64,000 nt of DNA, taken from the NCBI RefSeq assembly GCF_007096635.1, contig NZ_VKAA01000001.1:248001-312000 (forward strand). The letters run 5' to 3'. The notes beneath the pieces were generated by a model. The model worked only from the letters and a program-made list of their open reading frames with translations. It had not been told where the DNA came from and made no database searches. This document shows, piece by piece, positions 56,379-64,000 of the stretch. The stretch is from Mycolicibacterium sp. 018/SC-01/001. GTDB taxonomy: Bacteria > Actinomycetota > Actinomycetes > Mycobacteriales > Mycobacteriaceae. Numbering within the stretch: the first letter of the stretch is position 1; each line of letters starts with the position of its first letter. Made by a program: the position numbers and the translations under genes.

Positions 56379-58736
56379 GGACTTCAGGTGGCGGCGCATC
56401 GGCTCCCGGCCGGGCGGCTGGGTCGGCGTCGGCAGCAGCGGCGTGATCGGCTTCACCGACACGGTGGTCGGCTCATCGGTGTTGATCTCCAGCGGTTCAC
56501 CGGCATGCCGGATCGTCAGGCGGTGATGCGGTCCGTCGCGCAGAGTGTAGGTGACCGACGAGTGGTCGGCCTCGACGGTGACGCGAAAGTTGCGCCAGCG
56601 CAACCGGAAACACAACCGTTTGATACCCGACGGCAGATGCGGATCCAGGCTCAGCATGCCTTCGTCGTCGCGCAGCCCACCGAACCCGCCGACGAGCGCG
56701 GTCCAACTGCCGGCCAGCGACGCCAGATGCAGACCGTCGCCGGTGTTGTGGTGCAGGTTGCGCAGGTCGATCAGCGCGGCCTCGTAGGCGTAGTCGTGCG
56801 CGAGCTCGAGGTGGCCGACCTCGGCGCACATCACCGCCTGCGTGCATGCTGACAGGGACGAGTCGCGGGTGGTGCGCTTCTCGTAGTAGTCGACGTTGCG
56901 GGCCTTCTGCTCGGGAGTGAACGCGTGGCTCTGCCACTGCATGGCGAGCACCAGGTCGGCCTGCTTGACCACCTGGGCGGGGTAGAGCCGCACGTACGGT
57001 TGATGAAGCAGCAGAGGGTATTCGGAGTTGGCTGTGAAGTCCCACTCGCGCAGCGTGGTGAAGCCGTCGCACTGGGGGTGCACTCCCAGCTCGTCGTCGT
57101 AGGGGATGTGCACGGCGTCGGCGGCGTCGCGCCACGCCGCGGTCTCCTCGTTGTCGACACCGAGTTCCCGTGCCGCATCGGGGTTTCGGTGGCAGGCGTC
57201 CGCGGCGATGCGCAGGTTGTTGGCCGCCATCAGGTTCGTGAAGACGTTGTCGCGCACCACCGCGGTGTACTCGTCGGGACCGGTGACGCCGTCGATGCGC
57301 CACAGGCCGTTGCGGTCGTGGTGCCCCAACGAGAGCCACAACCGGGCGGTCTCCACGAGAACCGCCAGACCACACTCCTTTTCGAGCGAATCGTCGCCGG
57401 TGACCACGCGGTAGCGGTCGAACGCCATCGCGATGTCGGCGTTGACGTGAAACGCCGCCGTGCCCGCCGGCCAGTACGCCGAGCACTCCTCGCCGGCGAT
57501 GGTCCGCCACGGAAAGCTGGCGCCTTCGAGGTCGAGTTCGGCGGCGCGATCACGGGCCAGGTCCAGTGTCGAGGACCGCCAGCGCAGCGCGTCGGCGGCG
57601 GCGTGCGGCGCGGTGTAGGTGAGTACCGGCAGCACGTAGCCCTCGGTGTCCCAGAAGGCGTGTCCGTCGTAGCCCGTCCCGGTCAGACCCTTGCCGGCGA
57701 TGGCGCGCCGCTCGGCGCGGGCGCTGGCCTGGATGACATGGAACAGGCCGAACCGCACCGCCTGTTGGCAGTCGGCGTCACCGTCGACCTCGACGTCGGC
57801 GCTGTCCCAGAAGTCGTCGAGGAAGTCACGCTGCGATTGCAGCAGACCGTCCCAGCCGGTGTAGCGCGCGCCGGCGATGGCCGCGGCGACCTGGTCACGC
57901 AGAGCGGGCCGGGATCGGATGCTGGACCAGCCGTAGGCGAGATATTTGACCAGCCGCAGCTTTTGACCGGGTTCCAATGCGCAGACGATGGTGGTGCGGG
58001 CCCAGTCCCCGCCGGCGTCGCCACTGATGTCGACACGGCCCGGTGCGTCGACGACGTGGTCCATCGCGGCGGCCATCATCAGCTTGCTGGTCCGGGTGCG
58101 GTGGATCAGCACCGCACCGTTGTCGCTGAGCTCGTGCTGGATCGCCTTCAGCGGGTTCTTCAGGACCGACGCGACCCGCGGATCGTCGGAGGGCTCGGGC
58201 TGGTCCTCGTTGGCCACCAGCTCCGACTGCAGCGTGACGCGCACCGGATCGTCGAGCGCCTCGACGATGTACTCGATCGCGGCCAGACCGCGCTGTGCCA
58301 GCGACACCAGCCGTACCGATGTCACCCGAACATGCTTGCCGGCAGGCGATTTCCACTCAGCTTCCCGCGTCAGCGTGCCCGCCCGCATGTCCAGTACCCG
58401 TTCGTGGGACAGCAACTCGCCGTAGCGCACGTCGAAGGGTTCGTCCTCGACGAGCAGACGGATCAGCTTGCCATTGGTGACGTCGACGATCGACTGGCCG
58501 TCCTCGGGGTAGCCGTAACCCGCCTCCGCATACGGCAGGGGCCGGATCTCGTAGAACCCGTTGAGATACGTGCCCGGCAGCCCGAACGGCTCGCCTTCAT
58601 CCAGGTTGCCGCGTAATCCGATGTGCCCGTTGGACAGAGCGAAGATCGACTCGGTCTGCGGCAGCAGGTCGAAATTCAGTTGGGTCTCCCGGATCCGCCA
58701 CGGTTCGACAGGGAAGGCCTCGTCGGTGATCATCAT
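56361..58736 (-). CDS. Glycoside hydrolase family 65 phosphorylase-type enzyme
   Basis: A 791-aa GH65 protein (trehalose/kojibiose/maltose-phosphorylase type) in which an N-terminal beta-sandwich precedes the alpha/alpha barrel. The catalytic acid is Glu in [12 protein letters not shown], and other landmarks are [36 protein letters not shown] and the phosphate-side [10 protein letters not shown]. It splits an alpha-linked disaccharide with phosphate to a beta-sugar-1-phosphate. The upstream partner is beta-phosphoglucomutase, with a four-base ATGA overlap; I recall this pair as Rv3400–Rv3401. The actual disaccharide is unknown. Confidence 0.93.
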   Translation of the reverse strand: MMITDEAFPVEPWRIRETQLNFDLLPQTESIFALSNGHIGLRGNLDEGEPFGLPGTYLNGFYEIRPLPYAEAGYGYPEDGQSIVDVTNGKLIRLLVEDEPFDVRYGELLSHERVLDMRAGTLTREAEWKSPAGKHVRVTSVRLVSLAQRGLAAIEYIVEALDDPVRVTLQSELVANEDQPEPSDDPRVASVLKNPLKAIQHELSDNGAVLIHRTRTSKLMMAAAMDHVVDAPGRVDISGDAGGDWARTTIVCALEPGQKLRLVKYLAYGWSSIRSRPALRDQVAAAIAGARYTGWDGLLQSQRDFLDDFWDSADVEVDGDADCQQAVRFGLFHVIQASARAERRAIAGKGLTGTGYDGHAFWDTEGYVLPVLTYTAPHAAADALRWRSSTLDLARDRAAELDLEGASFPWRTIAGEECSAYWPAGTAAFHVNADIAMAFDRYRVVTGDDSLEKECGLAVLVETARLWLSLGHHDRNGLWRIDGVTGPDEYTAVVRDNVFTNLMAANNLRIAADACHRNPDAARELGVDNEETAAWRDAADAVHIPYDDELGVHPQCDGFTTLREWDFTANSEYPLLLHQPYVRLYPAQVVKQADLVLAMQWQSHAFTPEQKARNVDYYEKRTTRDSSLSACTQAVMCAEVGHLELAHDYAYEAALIDLRNLHHNTGDGLHLASLAGSWTALVGGFGGLRDDEGMLSLDPHLPSGIKRLCFRLRWRNFRVTVEADHSSVTYTLRDGPHHRLTIRHAGEPLEINTDEPTTVSVKPITPLLPTPTQPPGREPMRRHLKSSDLET

Positions 58737-59437
58737 CGGTCGAGCAGCTCCCCCAGGTCGGTGACGACGATGTCGGCGCCGTGCTCACGCAGTGCGTCGG
58801 CCTGGCCGACGCGGTCGACGCCGACGACGGTGCCGAAGTGACCGGCGTGGCCTGCCGCCACGCCGGACTGCGCGTCCTCGAAGATCGCGGCGTCCGCGGG
58901 ATCCACACCGAGCAGCTCGGCGGCGCGCAGGAAGCTGTCCGGCGCGGGCTTGCCGTTCAGGTGTTCCTCCTGCAGCGTGACACCGTCGACGCGCACCTCG
59001 ATGTACTTGGCCAGACCGGTGATCTCCAGGACCTGCTCGGTGTTGGCGCTCGACGACACGACGGCGCGGCGCAGTCCCGCCTCCGCGACGGCCTCGAGAT
59101 AGCGCCGGGACCCGTCGAACACCTCGACGCCGTCTTTCTCCAGCGTGTGCTTGAACGCGGCGTTCTTCTCGTCGCCGAGTTCGCGCACGCAGGCGTCGTC
59201 GACGTCGATGTGACGGCTCTCGAGGAAGGACCGTACGCCGTCTTCGCGGGGTTTCCCGTCGACGTAGTCGTCGTAGTCGGAATGGATGTCGAACGGGGTG
59301 AAGCCGTCACCGTCGCGCTGGCGGAGGAAGTCGTCGAACATCTTCTTCCATGCCTTCTTGTGCACGCTGGCGGTATCGGTGAGCACGCCGTCGAGGTCGA
59401 ACAGGCACGCGCGGGTGCCCTCCGGTAGACCTAACAC
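58733..59437 (-). CDS. pgmB: Beta-phosphoglucomutase-type HAD enzyme
   Basis: A 234-aa HAD phosphomutase that would convert beta-glucose-1-phosphate to glucose-6-phosphate. The nucleophile Asp is in [13 protein letters not shown], followed by the cap domain and [33 protein letters not shown] holds the Lys, and [15 protein letters not shown] the acidic motif. The N-terminus fits a single-domain enzyme. It is the first gene of a two-gene operon with the GH65 phosphorylase, whose product it would use. Confidence 0.92.
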   Translation of the reverse strand: MLGLPEGTRACLFDLDGVLTDTASVHKKAWKKMFDDFLRQRDGDGFTPFDIHSDYDDYVDGKPREDGVRSFLESRHIDVDDACVRELGDEKNAAFKHTLEKDGVEVFDGSRRYLEAVAEAGLRRAVVSSSANTEQVLEITGLAKYIEVRVDGVTLQEEHLNGKPAPDSFLRAAELLGVDPADAAIFEDAQSGVAAGHAGHFGTVVGVDRVGQADALREHGADIVVTDLGELLDR

Positions 59438-59491
59438 CCCTCCTTCTTACCCAGACGGACTAATTTCCACGCTGTGGCGGTTGGCGCAGGT

Positions 59492-60361
59492 ATGCGCATC
59501 GGTGTGGTCTTTCCGCAAACCGAGCTCGGCGGCGACCCCGGCGCGGTCCGTGCCTACGGCGAGTCCGCCGAGCACCTCGGCTTCACCCATCTGCTCGCCT
59601 ACGACCACGTGCTCGGAGCCGATCCCGCCGTGCATCGCGACTGGGCCGGGCCCTACGACGTCGACACCACGTTTCACGAGCCGCTGGTGATGTTCGGCTA
59701 CCTCGCAGCAGTGACGACGACGCTCGAGCTGGTCACCGGGGTGATCATCCTGCCGCAGCGCCAGACCGCGCTGGTCGCCAAGCAGGCCGCCGAGGTGGAC
59801 CTGCTCACCGGCGGGCGGTTCCGGCTGGGCGTCGGCTTGGGCTGGAACGCCGTGGAGTACGAGGCGCTCGGCGAGAACTTCCGCGATCGGGGCAGACGCT
59901 CGGACGAGCAGATCGAGCTGCTGCGCCGGCTGTGGACGGAACGCTCGGTGACCTTCGAGGGGCGTCACCACCGTGTGACGGGTGCGGGCCTGGCTCCCCT
60001 GCCGGTCCAGCGGCCCATTCCGCTGTGGATCGGGGCCGCGTCGCCCCGGGCCTACGAGCGGGTGGGCCGGCTCGCCGACGGGTGGTTCCCGATGTTCGCG
60101 CCGGGACCGCGTCTCGACGAGGCGCGGGCCGTCGTCGACGAGGCAGCGCGCGCGGCCGGACGCGATCCGGCGGGCGTCGGGATGGAAGGACGCGTCACCT
60201 GGGCCGGCGATGTCGACGCGACCGTCACCGCGATCGAGCAGTGGCACCAGGTCGGCGCCACGCACCTGTCGGTGAACACGATGGGCGCGGGTCTGCAGAC
60301 CGTCGACGAGCACCTCGCCGTGCTGAAGTCCGTCGCGCATGCCCTGCGCGATCGGCTCTAA
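59492..60361 (+). CDS. LLM-class F420-dependent oxidoreductase
   Basis: A 289-aa luciferase-like monooxygenase-fold enzyme, probably F420-dependent. Landmarks are the first strand MRIGVVFPQTELGGDPG, HLLAYDHVLGADPAVH near residue 40, LVTGVIILPQRQTALVAKQAAE and GGRFRLGVGLGWN, then PIPLWIGAASPRAYERVGRLADGW. The ATG giving MRIGVVF is chosen over a codon six positions upstream. It is divergent from pgmB by ~55 bases and shares a CTAA with the convergent rhomboid stop. The substrate is unknown. Confidence 0.9.
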   Translation: MRIGVVFPQTELGGDPGAVRAYGESAEHLGFTHLLAYDHVLGADPAVHRDWAGPYDVDTTFHEPLVMFGYLAAVTTTLELVTGVIILPQRQTALVAKQAAEVDLLTGGRFRLGVGLGWNAVEYEALGENFRDRGRRSDEQIELLRRLWTERSVTFEGRHHRVTGAGLAPLPVQRPIPLWIGAASPRAYERVGRLADGWFPMFAPGPRLDEARAVVDEAARAAGRDPAGVGMEGRVTWAGDVDATVTAIEQWHQVGATHLSVNTMGAGLQTVDEHLAVLKSVAHALRDRL

Positions 60362-61224
60362 CCCAACCCGAACATCGCCCGCAGGTCCGCGGTCCGCCAC
60401 ACCGCGATCGCGACGATAAGCACCAGGATCGCGGCGCTGGCGCCGGCCTGGACAAGGGTGCGCTGGGCGCGCGGTGCGTAGGCGAAGGCCGCGGCCACCG
60501 CGGCGCCGGTGATCAGCCCGCCGATGTGCCCCTGCCAACTGATGTTCTGCGAGCTGATGAGCGGGAAGACGAACGTGAACGCCAGGTTCAGCACGATCAC
60601 CGCCATGACCCCGCGCACGTCCATGTTGAGCCGCTTGCCGACCACGAACGTCGCACCGAACAGCCCGAACACCGCACCCGAGGCGCCGGCGGTCAGCGCG
60701 TTCAGCGTCAAGAGATAAGCCAGCGCCGACCCGCCCAGGGCACTGAGCAGATACAGCGCGGTGAACCGAAGCCGGCCCAGCGCCACCTCTAGCGGTGGCC
60801 CGACGAAGTACAGCGCCAGCATGTTGAACGCGATGTGTGCCACCCCGAAGTGCAGGAACGCCGATGTCAGCAGTCGATACCACTCACCGTCGGCGACCGC
60901 GACGGGCCACAGCGCCAGCGCGCGCTCCGTTCGCGGCACCGCCATCTGCAGCACGAACATCGCGACGTTGAGCCCGATCAGCGCATACGTGACGACCGGA
61001 GTCGTCGACCGGCGCGCGACCGCGCCGAACGGTGTCGTCGCCTGCCGCACGGACCGCGCACCAGCACCGACGCATTCCGAGCACTGATGACCGACCGCGG
61101 CGCTGTGCATGCACTCACCACAGATGGGGCGGTTGCACCGGGTGCAGCGGACATAGGTCGGCCGGTCGGGATGCCGGTAACAGGCCGCGGGTGGCGGCGG
61201 GGGCGGATACCCGGGCTGGTTCAC
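60358..61224 (-). CDS. Rhomboid intramembrane serine protease with N-terminal zinc box
   Basis: A 288-aa rhomboid with catalytic Ser in LTAGASGAVFGLFGA and His in SWQGHIGGLITG. Six to seven helices fill residues about 75–280. The N-terminal ~60 residues hold a cysteine/histidine zinc-binding box (CYRHPDRPTYVRCTRCNRP then CGECMHSAAVGHQCSEC), a layout I associate with M. tuberculosis Rv0110. It probably cleaves membrane proteins within the bilayer; no substrate is known. It starts at GTG overlapping the VOC stop. Confidence 0.92.
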   Translation of the reverse strand: MNQPGYPPPPPPAACYRHPDRPTYVRCTRCNRPICGECMHSAAVGHQCSECVGAGARSVRQATTPFGAVARRSTTPVVTYALIGLNVAMFVLQMAVPRTERALALWPVAVADGEWYRLLTSAFLHFGVAHIAFNMLALYFVGPPLEVALGRLRFTALYLLSALGGSALAYLLTLNALTAGASGAVFGLFGATFVVGKRLNMDVRGVMAVIVLNLAFTFVFPLISSQNISWQGHIGGLITGAAVAAAFAYAPRAQRTLVQAGASAAILVLIVAIAVWRTADLRAMFGLG

Positions 61225-61625
61225 AGGGTGCCGAACAGTTCGATGTGGTTGCCGTCGGGATCGGCGACGAACATGAACCCCATCCCGGGCACCGGCGCGA
61301 ACTCCGTCGGCGGCTCGACGATCTCGTACGGCGACGCCTCGAACGCGTCGGCAACCGCACGCAGTCCGGTGACCCCGATCGTGAAGTACCGCAGCCCGGC
61401 CTGCGCGCGGCCGCCACCGGGCACGGCGGGCGCCGGCGGGGTGGTGTAGGTGACGAGTTTGAGCACGCTGGTGCCGAGCGTGTAGCGGCGCTGGGACCCA
61501 CCCGTGAATTCGATCTCGCCCTGCGGCTCGAGTTCGAGGAACCCTTCGTAGAACGCGGTCATCGCCTCGAGGTCGGTGGTGACGAGTCCGACTTCGATGC
61601 CGGGCATCAGCAGATCCAGCTTCAC
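61221..61625 (-). CDS. VOC-family (glyoxalase-like) protein
   Basis: A 134-aa single-domain VOC protein with two beta-alpha-beta-beta units. EVGLVTTDLEAMTAFYEGFL is the first unit, and the C-terminal FVADPDGNHIELF holds the metal-ligand Glu typical of the fold. Members include glyoxalases, dioxygenases and binding proteins; the role here is open. A leaderless-type promoter supports the GTG start. It overlaps the rhomboid gene by four bases (GTGA), so the two are co-translated. Confidence 0.82.
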   Translation of the reverse strand: MKLDLLMPGIEVGLVTTDLEAMTAFYEGFLELEPQGEIEFTGGSQRRYTLGTSVLKLVTYTTPPAPAVPGGGRAQAGLRYFTIGVTGLRAVADAFEASPYEIVEPPTEFAPVPGMGFMFVADPDGNHIELFGTL

Positions 61626-61632
61626 GTGAACC

Positions 61633-61638
61633 AAATTA
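61633..61638 (-). promoter_or_regulatory. -10 element of the VOC/rhomboid operon
   Basis: On the minus strand TAATTT fits the TANNNT -10 and ends 7 bases before the GTG start of the VOC gene. No ribosome site lies between, suggesting a leaderless transcript. Confidence 0.42.
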
Positions 61639-61915
61639 GCCGTCACGACATAACGATTCGGACACAACGCCCACCGGGGTCAGATCACGATCATCTAAGA
61701 GGTCGCCCCCGATCCTGAGAAACCTCAGCGATGACGCACCCTCGGGCGGGATTTCACGGCGGTTTTGAGGCCGATCTCACGCCCGCACCGTGTAACACGC
61801 GGCGGCGGCGCACGGCGACCGCAACCGGGCCGGTTTGAGCCCGCTGGAACGCGGTTACCGTGGATTTCGGGCGGGGAAGCACCATCAACCAGATCTCAGA
61901 AGGACCGCAATCACC

Positions 61916-62326
61916 ATGAATTCCAGTGTCATCAGCGTGCGCAAGAACCTGGCCCGCGTCGGGGCGGCATGTGTCTTCGGGGGCGTGGCAGTCGCCTCGG
62001 CGGCGGCTCTCGCGCCCACCGCATCGGCTGCGCCGGTCGAGGGCTGCAGCGCCAGCCAGGTCGCCGGCACCGTGGGGTCGGCGACCACCGCGGCGCGCCA
62101 GTACCTCGACAGCCATCCCGGTGCCAACCAGGTCGTGACGGCTGCGATGCACCAGCCGCGGCCCGAGGCCGAGGCGAACGTGCGCGCGTACTTCACCGCG
62201 AACCCGGGCGAGTACTACGATCTGCGGGGCATCCTGGCGCCGATCGGCGACACCCAGCGCACCTGCAACGTCAGCGTGCTGCCCGCCGATCTGCAGTCGG
62301 CCTACGACACCTTCATGGCCGGCTGA
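61916..62326 (+). CDS. Haemophore-like haem-binding secreted protein
   Basis: A 136-aa exported protein of the Rv0203-like haemophore family. A signal peptide (GVAVASAAALAPTASA) is followed by a helical domain with two Cys (VEGCSASQVAGTVGS and TQRTCNVSV) placed as in Rv0203. AARQYLDSHPGANQVVTAAM and VRAYFTANPGEYYDL are the conserved helices. Rv0203 binds haem outside the cell; the Tyr/His set needed for that is not fully checked here. The start is an ATG after AAGGACC. Confidence 0.83.
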   Translation: MNSSVISVRKNLARVGAACVFGGVAVASAAALAPTASAAPVEGCSASQVAGTVGSATTAARQYLDSHPGANQVVTAAMHQPRPEAEANVRAYFTANPGEYYDLRGILAPIGDTQRTCNVSVLPADLQSAYDTFMAG

Positions 62327-62346
62327 CGCTTCCGGAGAACGTCAGC

Positions 62347-62380
62347 GCTGCGGCGGCGGGTTTCCGCCCGCCGCCGCAGC
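62347..62380 (+). terminator. Terminator after the haemophore-like gene
   Basis: A perfect 14-bp stem (GCTGCGGCGGCGGG and its complement) with a TTTCCG loop lies 20 bases past the stop codon. It ends just before the start region of the next gene. Confidence 0.75.
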
Positions 62381-62397
62381 ACTTAGACTGCCTTGCT

Positions 62398-62841
62398 ATG
62401 AGGTTGATCCGCACCGCCACCGTCGCCGTGGCGCTGGCATGTTCGTGCGTCGCGGCCCCATCGGCGTCAGCGCAGCCCGCACCCGGCCCCGCTCCGGGGC
62501 CCACCCCGGCCGCTGACGCACCCAAGACCACCATCGACGGCAACGGGACGTACGCGGTCGGCAAGGACATCGTCCCCGGCGTCTATCAGTCCGCAGGCCC
62601 GGTCGACAACGGCGCCTGCTACTGGAAGAGGTCGGCCGGCGACAAGCTGGTCGACAACGCCCTGACCAAGAAGCCGGCCTTCGTGCAGGTCGACGCGACG
62701 GACACGTCGTTCACCACCAGCGACTGCCAGACCTGGCAGCTCACCAACGGACCCATGCCGCCTCAGCCGGGCCCCGGCGACCTCCTCGGTGCGCTGACCC
62801 AGGCCATCGGCAGCGGCATGTTCAACGGAGGGCCTCGCTGA
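62398..62841 (+). CDS. Small secreted protein of unknown function
   Basis: A 147-aa exported protein. A signal peptide (ALACSCVAAPSASA) is followed by a Pro/Ala-rich segment and a beta-rich domain with two Cys (DNGACYWKR and TSDCQTWQL) that may bond. The repeated form GNGTYAVGKDIVPGVYQSAG is like small periplasmic binding or sensor domains in actinobacteria. The ATG start sits 17 bases after the terminator, so it needs its own promoter or read-through. Function is unknown. Confidence 0.68.
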   Translation: MRLIRTATVAVALACSCVAAPSASAQPAPGPAPGPTPAADAPKTTIDGNGTYAVGKDIVPGVYQSAGPVDNGACYWKRSAGDKLVDNALTKKPAFVQVDATDTSFTTSDCQTWQLTNGPMPPQPGPGDLLGALTQAIGSGMFNGGPR

Positions 62842-62900
62842 CCTCGGATGGTCCCGGCCGCGACGATGGCCGGATCTCAGTTCCCGACGACCTCGCTGCG

Positions 62901-64000
62901 GTGACGTCTGTCGGCGCCGAGGACCACACCGGGGTGGACCCCGCCGCCGTCGAGCGCATCTGGCAGGCGGCCCGGCACTGGTACGCGGCAGGCATGCAGC
63001 CGGCGATCCAGGTGTGCATCCGCCGCGACGGCCGCGTCGTGCTGGACCGGGCGATCGGGCACTCCCGCGGCAACGGCCCCGCCGACCCGCCTGATGCCGA
63101 GAAGGTCGTCGTCACCACCGACACCCCGTTCTGCGTCTACTCCGCGGCCAAAGCGATCACCACGACCGTGGCGCACATGCTCGTCGAACGCGGCGTGTTC
63201 TCGCTCGACGACCGTGTCTGCGACTACCTGCCGACCTACACCAGCCACGGCAAGGACCGCACCACGATCCGGCACGTGATCACCCACAGCGCGGGCGTGC
63301 CGTTCGCCACGGGGCCACGTCCAGACCTGCGCCGCATGAACGACAGCGAGTACGCCCGCGAGATGCTGGGCCACCTCAAGCCGATCCATCCTCCCGGGCT
63401 GGTGCACATCTACCACGGCCTCACCTGGGGTCCACTGATGCGCGAGATCATCGGCGCCGCAGCCGGACGCAACATCCGCGACATCCTGCACGACGAGATC
63501 CTCGCCCCGCTGGGCTTCCGGTGGACCAATTACGGTGTTGCGGCACACGACGTTCCGCTCGTAGCGCACAGTCATGTCACTGGTAAGCCGCTGCCCCCGC
63601 CGATCGCCAAGGCGTTCAAGATCGCCGTCGGCGGCACCCCGCAGCGCATCATCCCGTTCTCCAACACCCCGGAGTTCCTGACCAGCGTGATCCCGTCCTC
63701 GAGCACGGTGTCCAACGCCAACGAGTTGTCGCGGTTCGCCGAGATCCTGTGTCGCGGTGGGGAACTGGACGGTGTCCGGGTGATGTCACCGGCGACGCTG
63801 CGGGCCGCCACCCGGGAGGCCCGCCGGCTACGACCGGACCTCGCGACGGGGCTGAAGCCGATGCGCTGGGGTACCGGATACATGTTGGGCTCCAAGCGTT
63901 TCGGCCCGTTCGGCCGCGGTGCCACGGGCGCGTTCGGCCACACCGGCCTCACCGACATCGCGGTATGGGCCGATCCCGACCGCGCGCTCTCGGTCGCGGT
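62901..64000 (+). CDS. Serine hydrolase / beta-lactamase-fold esterase, 3' end missing
   Basis: The visible ~366 residues belong to the class C beta-lactamase-like family (LipE/LipL/EstB group). The catalytic SxxK is in FCVYSAAKAITTT near residue 78, with a YHG in the YxN position (VHIYHGLTWG) and GHTG, late in the visible part, as the KTG-like triad. The most likely start is a GTG giving MTSVGAEDHTG; the frame is open further upstream and other starts exist. The reading frame runs off the window. Substrates may be esters or peptides; family members include lipases without real lactamase activity. Confidence 0.82.
   Translation, partial: MTSVGAEDHTGVDPAAVERIWQAARHWYAAGMQPAIQVCIRRDGRVVLDRAIGHSRGNGPADPPDAEKVVVTTDTPFCVYSAAKAITTTVAHMLVERGVFSLDDRVCDYLPTYTSHGKDRTTIRHVITHSAGVPFATGPRPDLRRMNDSEYAREMLGHLKPIHPPGLVHIYHGLTWGPLMREIIGAAAGRNIRDILHDEILAPLGFRWTNYGVAAHDVPLVAHSHVTGKPLPPPIAKAFKIAVGGTPQRIIPFSNTPEFLTSVIPSSSTVSNANELSRFAEILCRGGELDGVRVMSPATLRAATREARRLRPDLATGLKPMRWGTGYMLGSKRFGPFGRGATGAFGHTGLTDIAVWADPDRALSVA

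Noticed and set aside
61626..61915. Search for an IdeR/Fur iron box upstream of the haemophore-like gene.
   Set aside because: No TTAGGTTAGGCTAACCTAA-like palindrome was found. Iron control may be absent or act through another site.

Overview
The window reads as chromosomal DNA of a rapidly growing mycobacterium (Mycolicibacterium type). It has high GC, frequent GTG starts, MspA-family porins, F420-dependent enzymes, an EspE/EspF-like secretion pair, haemophore-like and PknH-C-type lipoproteins, and gene orders that I recall from M. tuberculosis: PHP protein–gltD–gltB (Rv3856c–Rv3859c) and TetR–cyp138–msrA–SnoaL–SDR–DUF427–AlkA-like (Rv0135c–Rv0142). These family and synteny statements come from memory and were not searched. 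I see no rRNA, tRNA, CRISPR array, insertion sequence or prophage.

Layout. 1–1.9 kb: end of dinB and a PHP protein. 2.0–5.0 kb: a lower-GC insert with an EspE/EspF-like pair and a membrane-anchored partner. 5–6.5 kb: a mycothiol-S-transferase-like protein and an F420 oxidoreductase. 6.5–13 kb: a small conserved-looking ORF, then gltD–gltB. 13–17 kb: thioesterase, aquaporin, Dps, AlkA-like glycosylase, DUF427. 17–23 kb: an amine-oxidase/SDR/SnoaL operon behind a KstR-like box, msrB–msrA, and CYP138 with its divergent TetR regulator. 23–28.5 kb: an envelope block with a duplicated secreted protein, two MspA-like porins coupled to a Pro-rich secreted protein, and a secreted protein/lipoprotein pair. 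28.5–33 kb: a TetR regulator and a methyltransferase/toroid-protein/glycosyltransferase cluster carrying identical operators at two promoters. 34–40.7 kb: an acyl-CoA dehydrogenase, then a six-gene overlapping run (two polytopic membrane proteins, a mini membrane protein, a cupredoxin-like lipoprotein, a PAS–ANTAR regulator, pncA). 40.7–44.4 kb: glgX and maltokinase around a strongly structured non-coding element. 44.4–47 kb: a Ser-rich envelope protein, a HugZ-like protein, pyrE. 47–51 kb: a four-gene ABC importer. 51–54.5 kb: a PPOX protein, a truncated SigH-like sigma factor, a DMT transporter and small proteins. 54.5–64 kb: kup, the GH65/beta-phosphoglucomutase pair, an F420 oxidoreductase, rhomboid and VOC proteins, a haemophore-like protein and the start of a serine hydrolase.

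Most co-directional neighbours overlap by 1–14 bases, so translational coupling is the rule. Several convergent pairs share or abut their stop codons. The best candidates for an undescribed system are the 35.7–39.4 kb membrane operon, whose first protein carries a duplicated D-x3-H-x3-G-x-D…P-x-H motif, and the TetR-controlled glycosyltransferase cluster at 28.5–32.9 kb.
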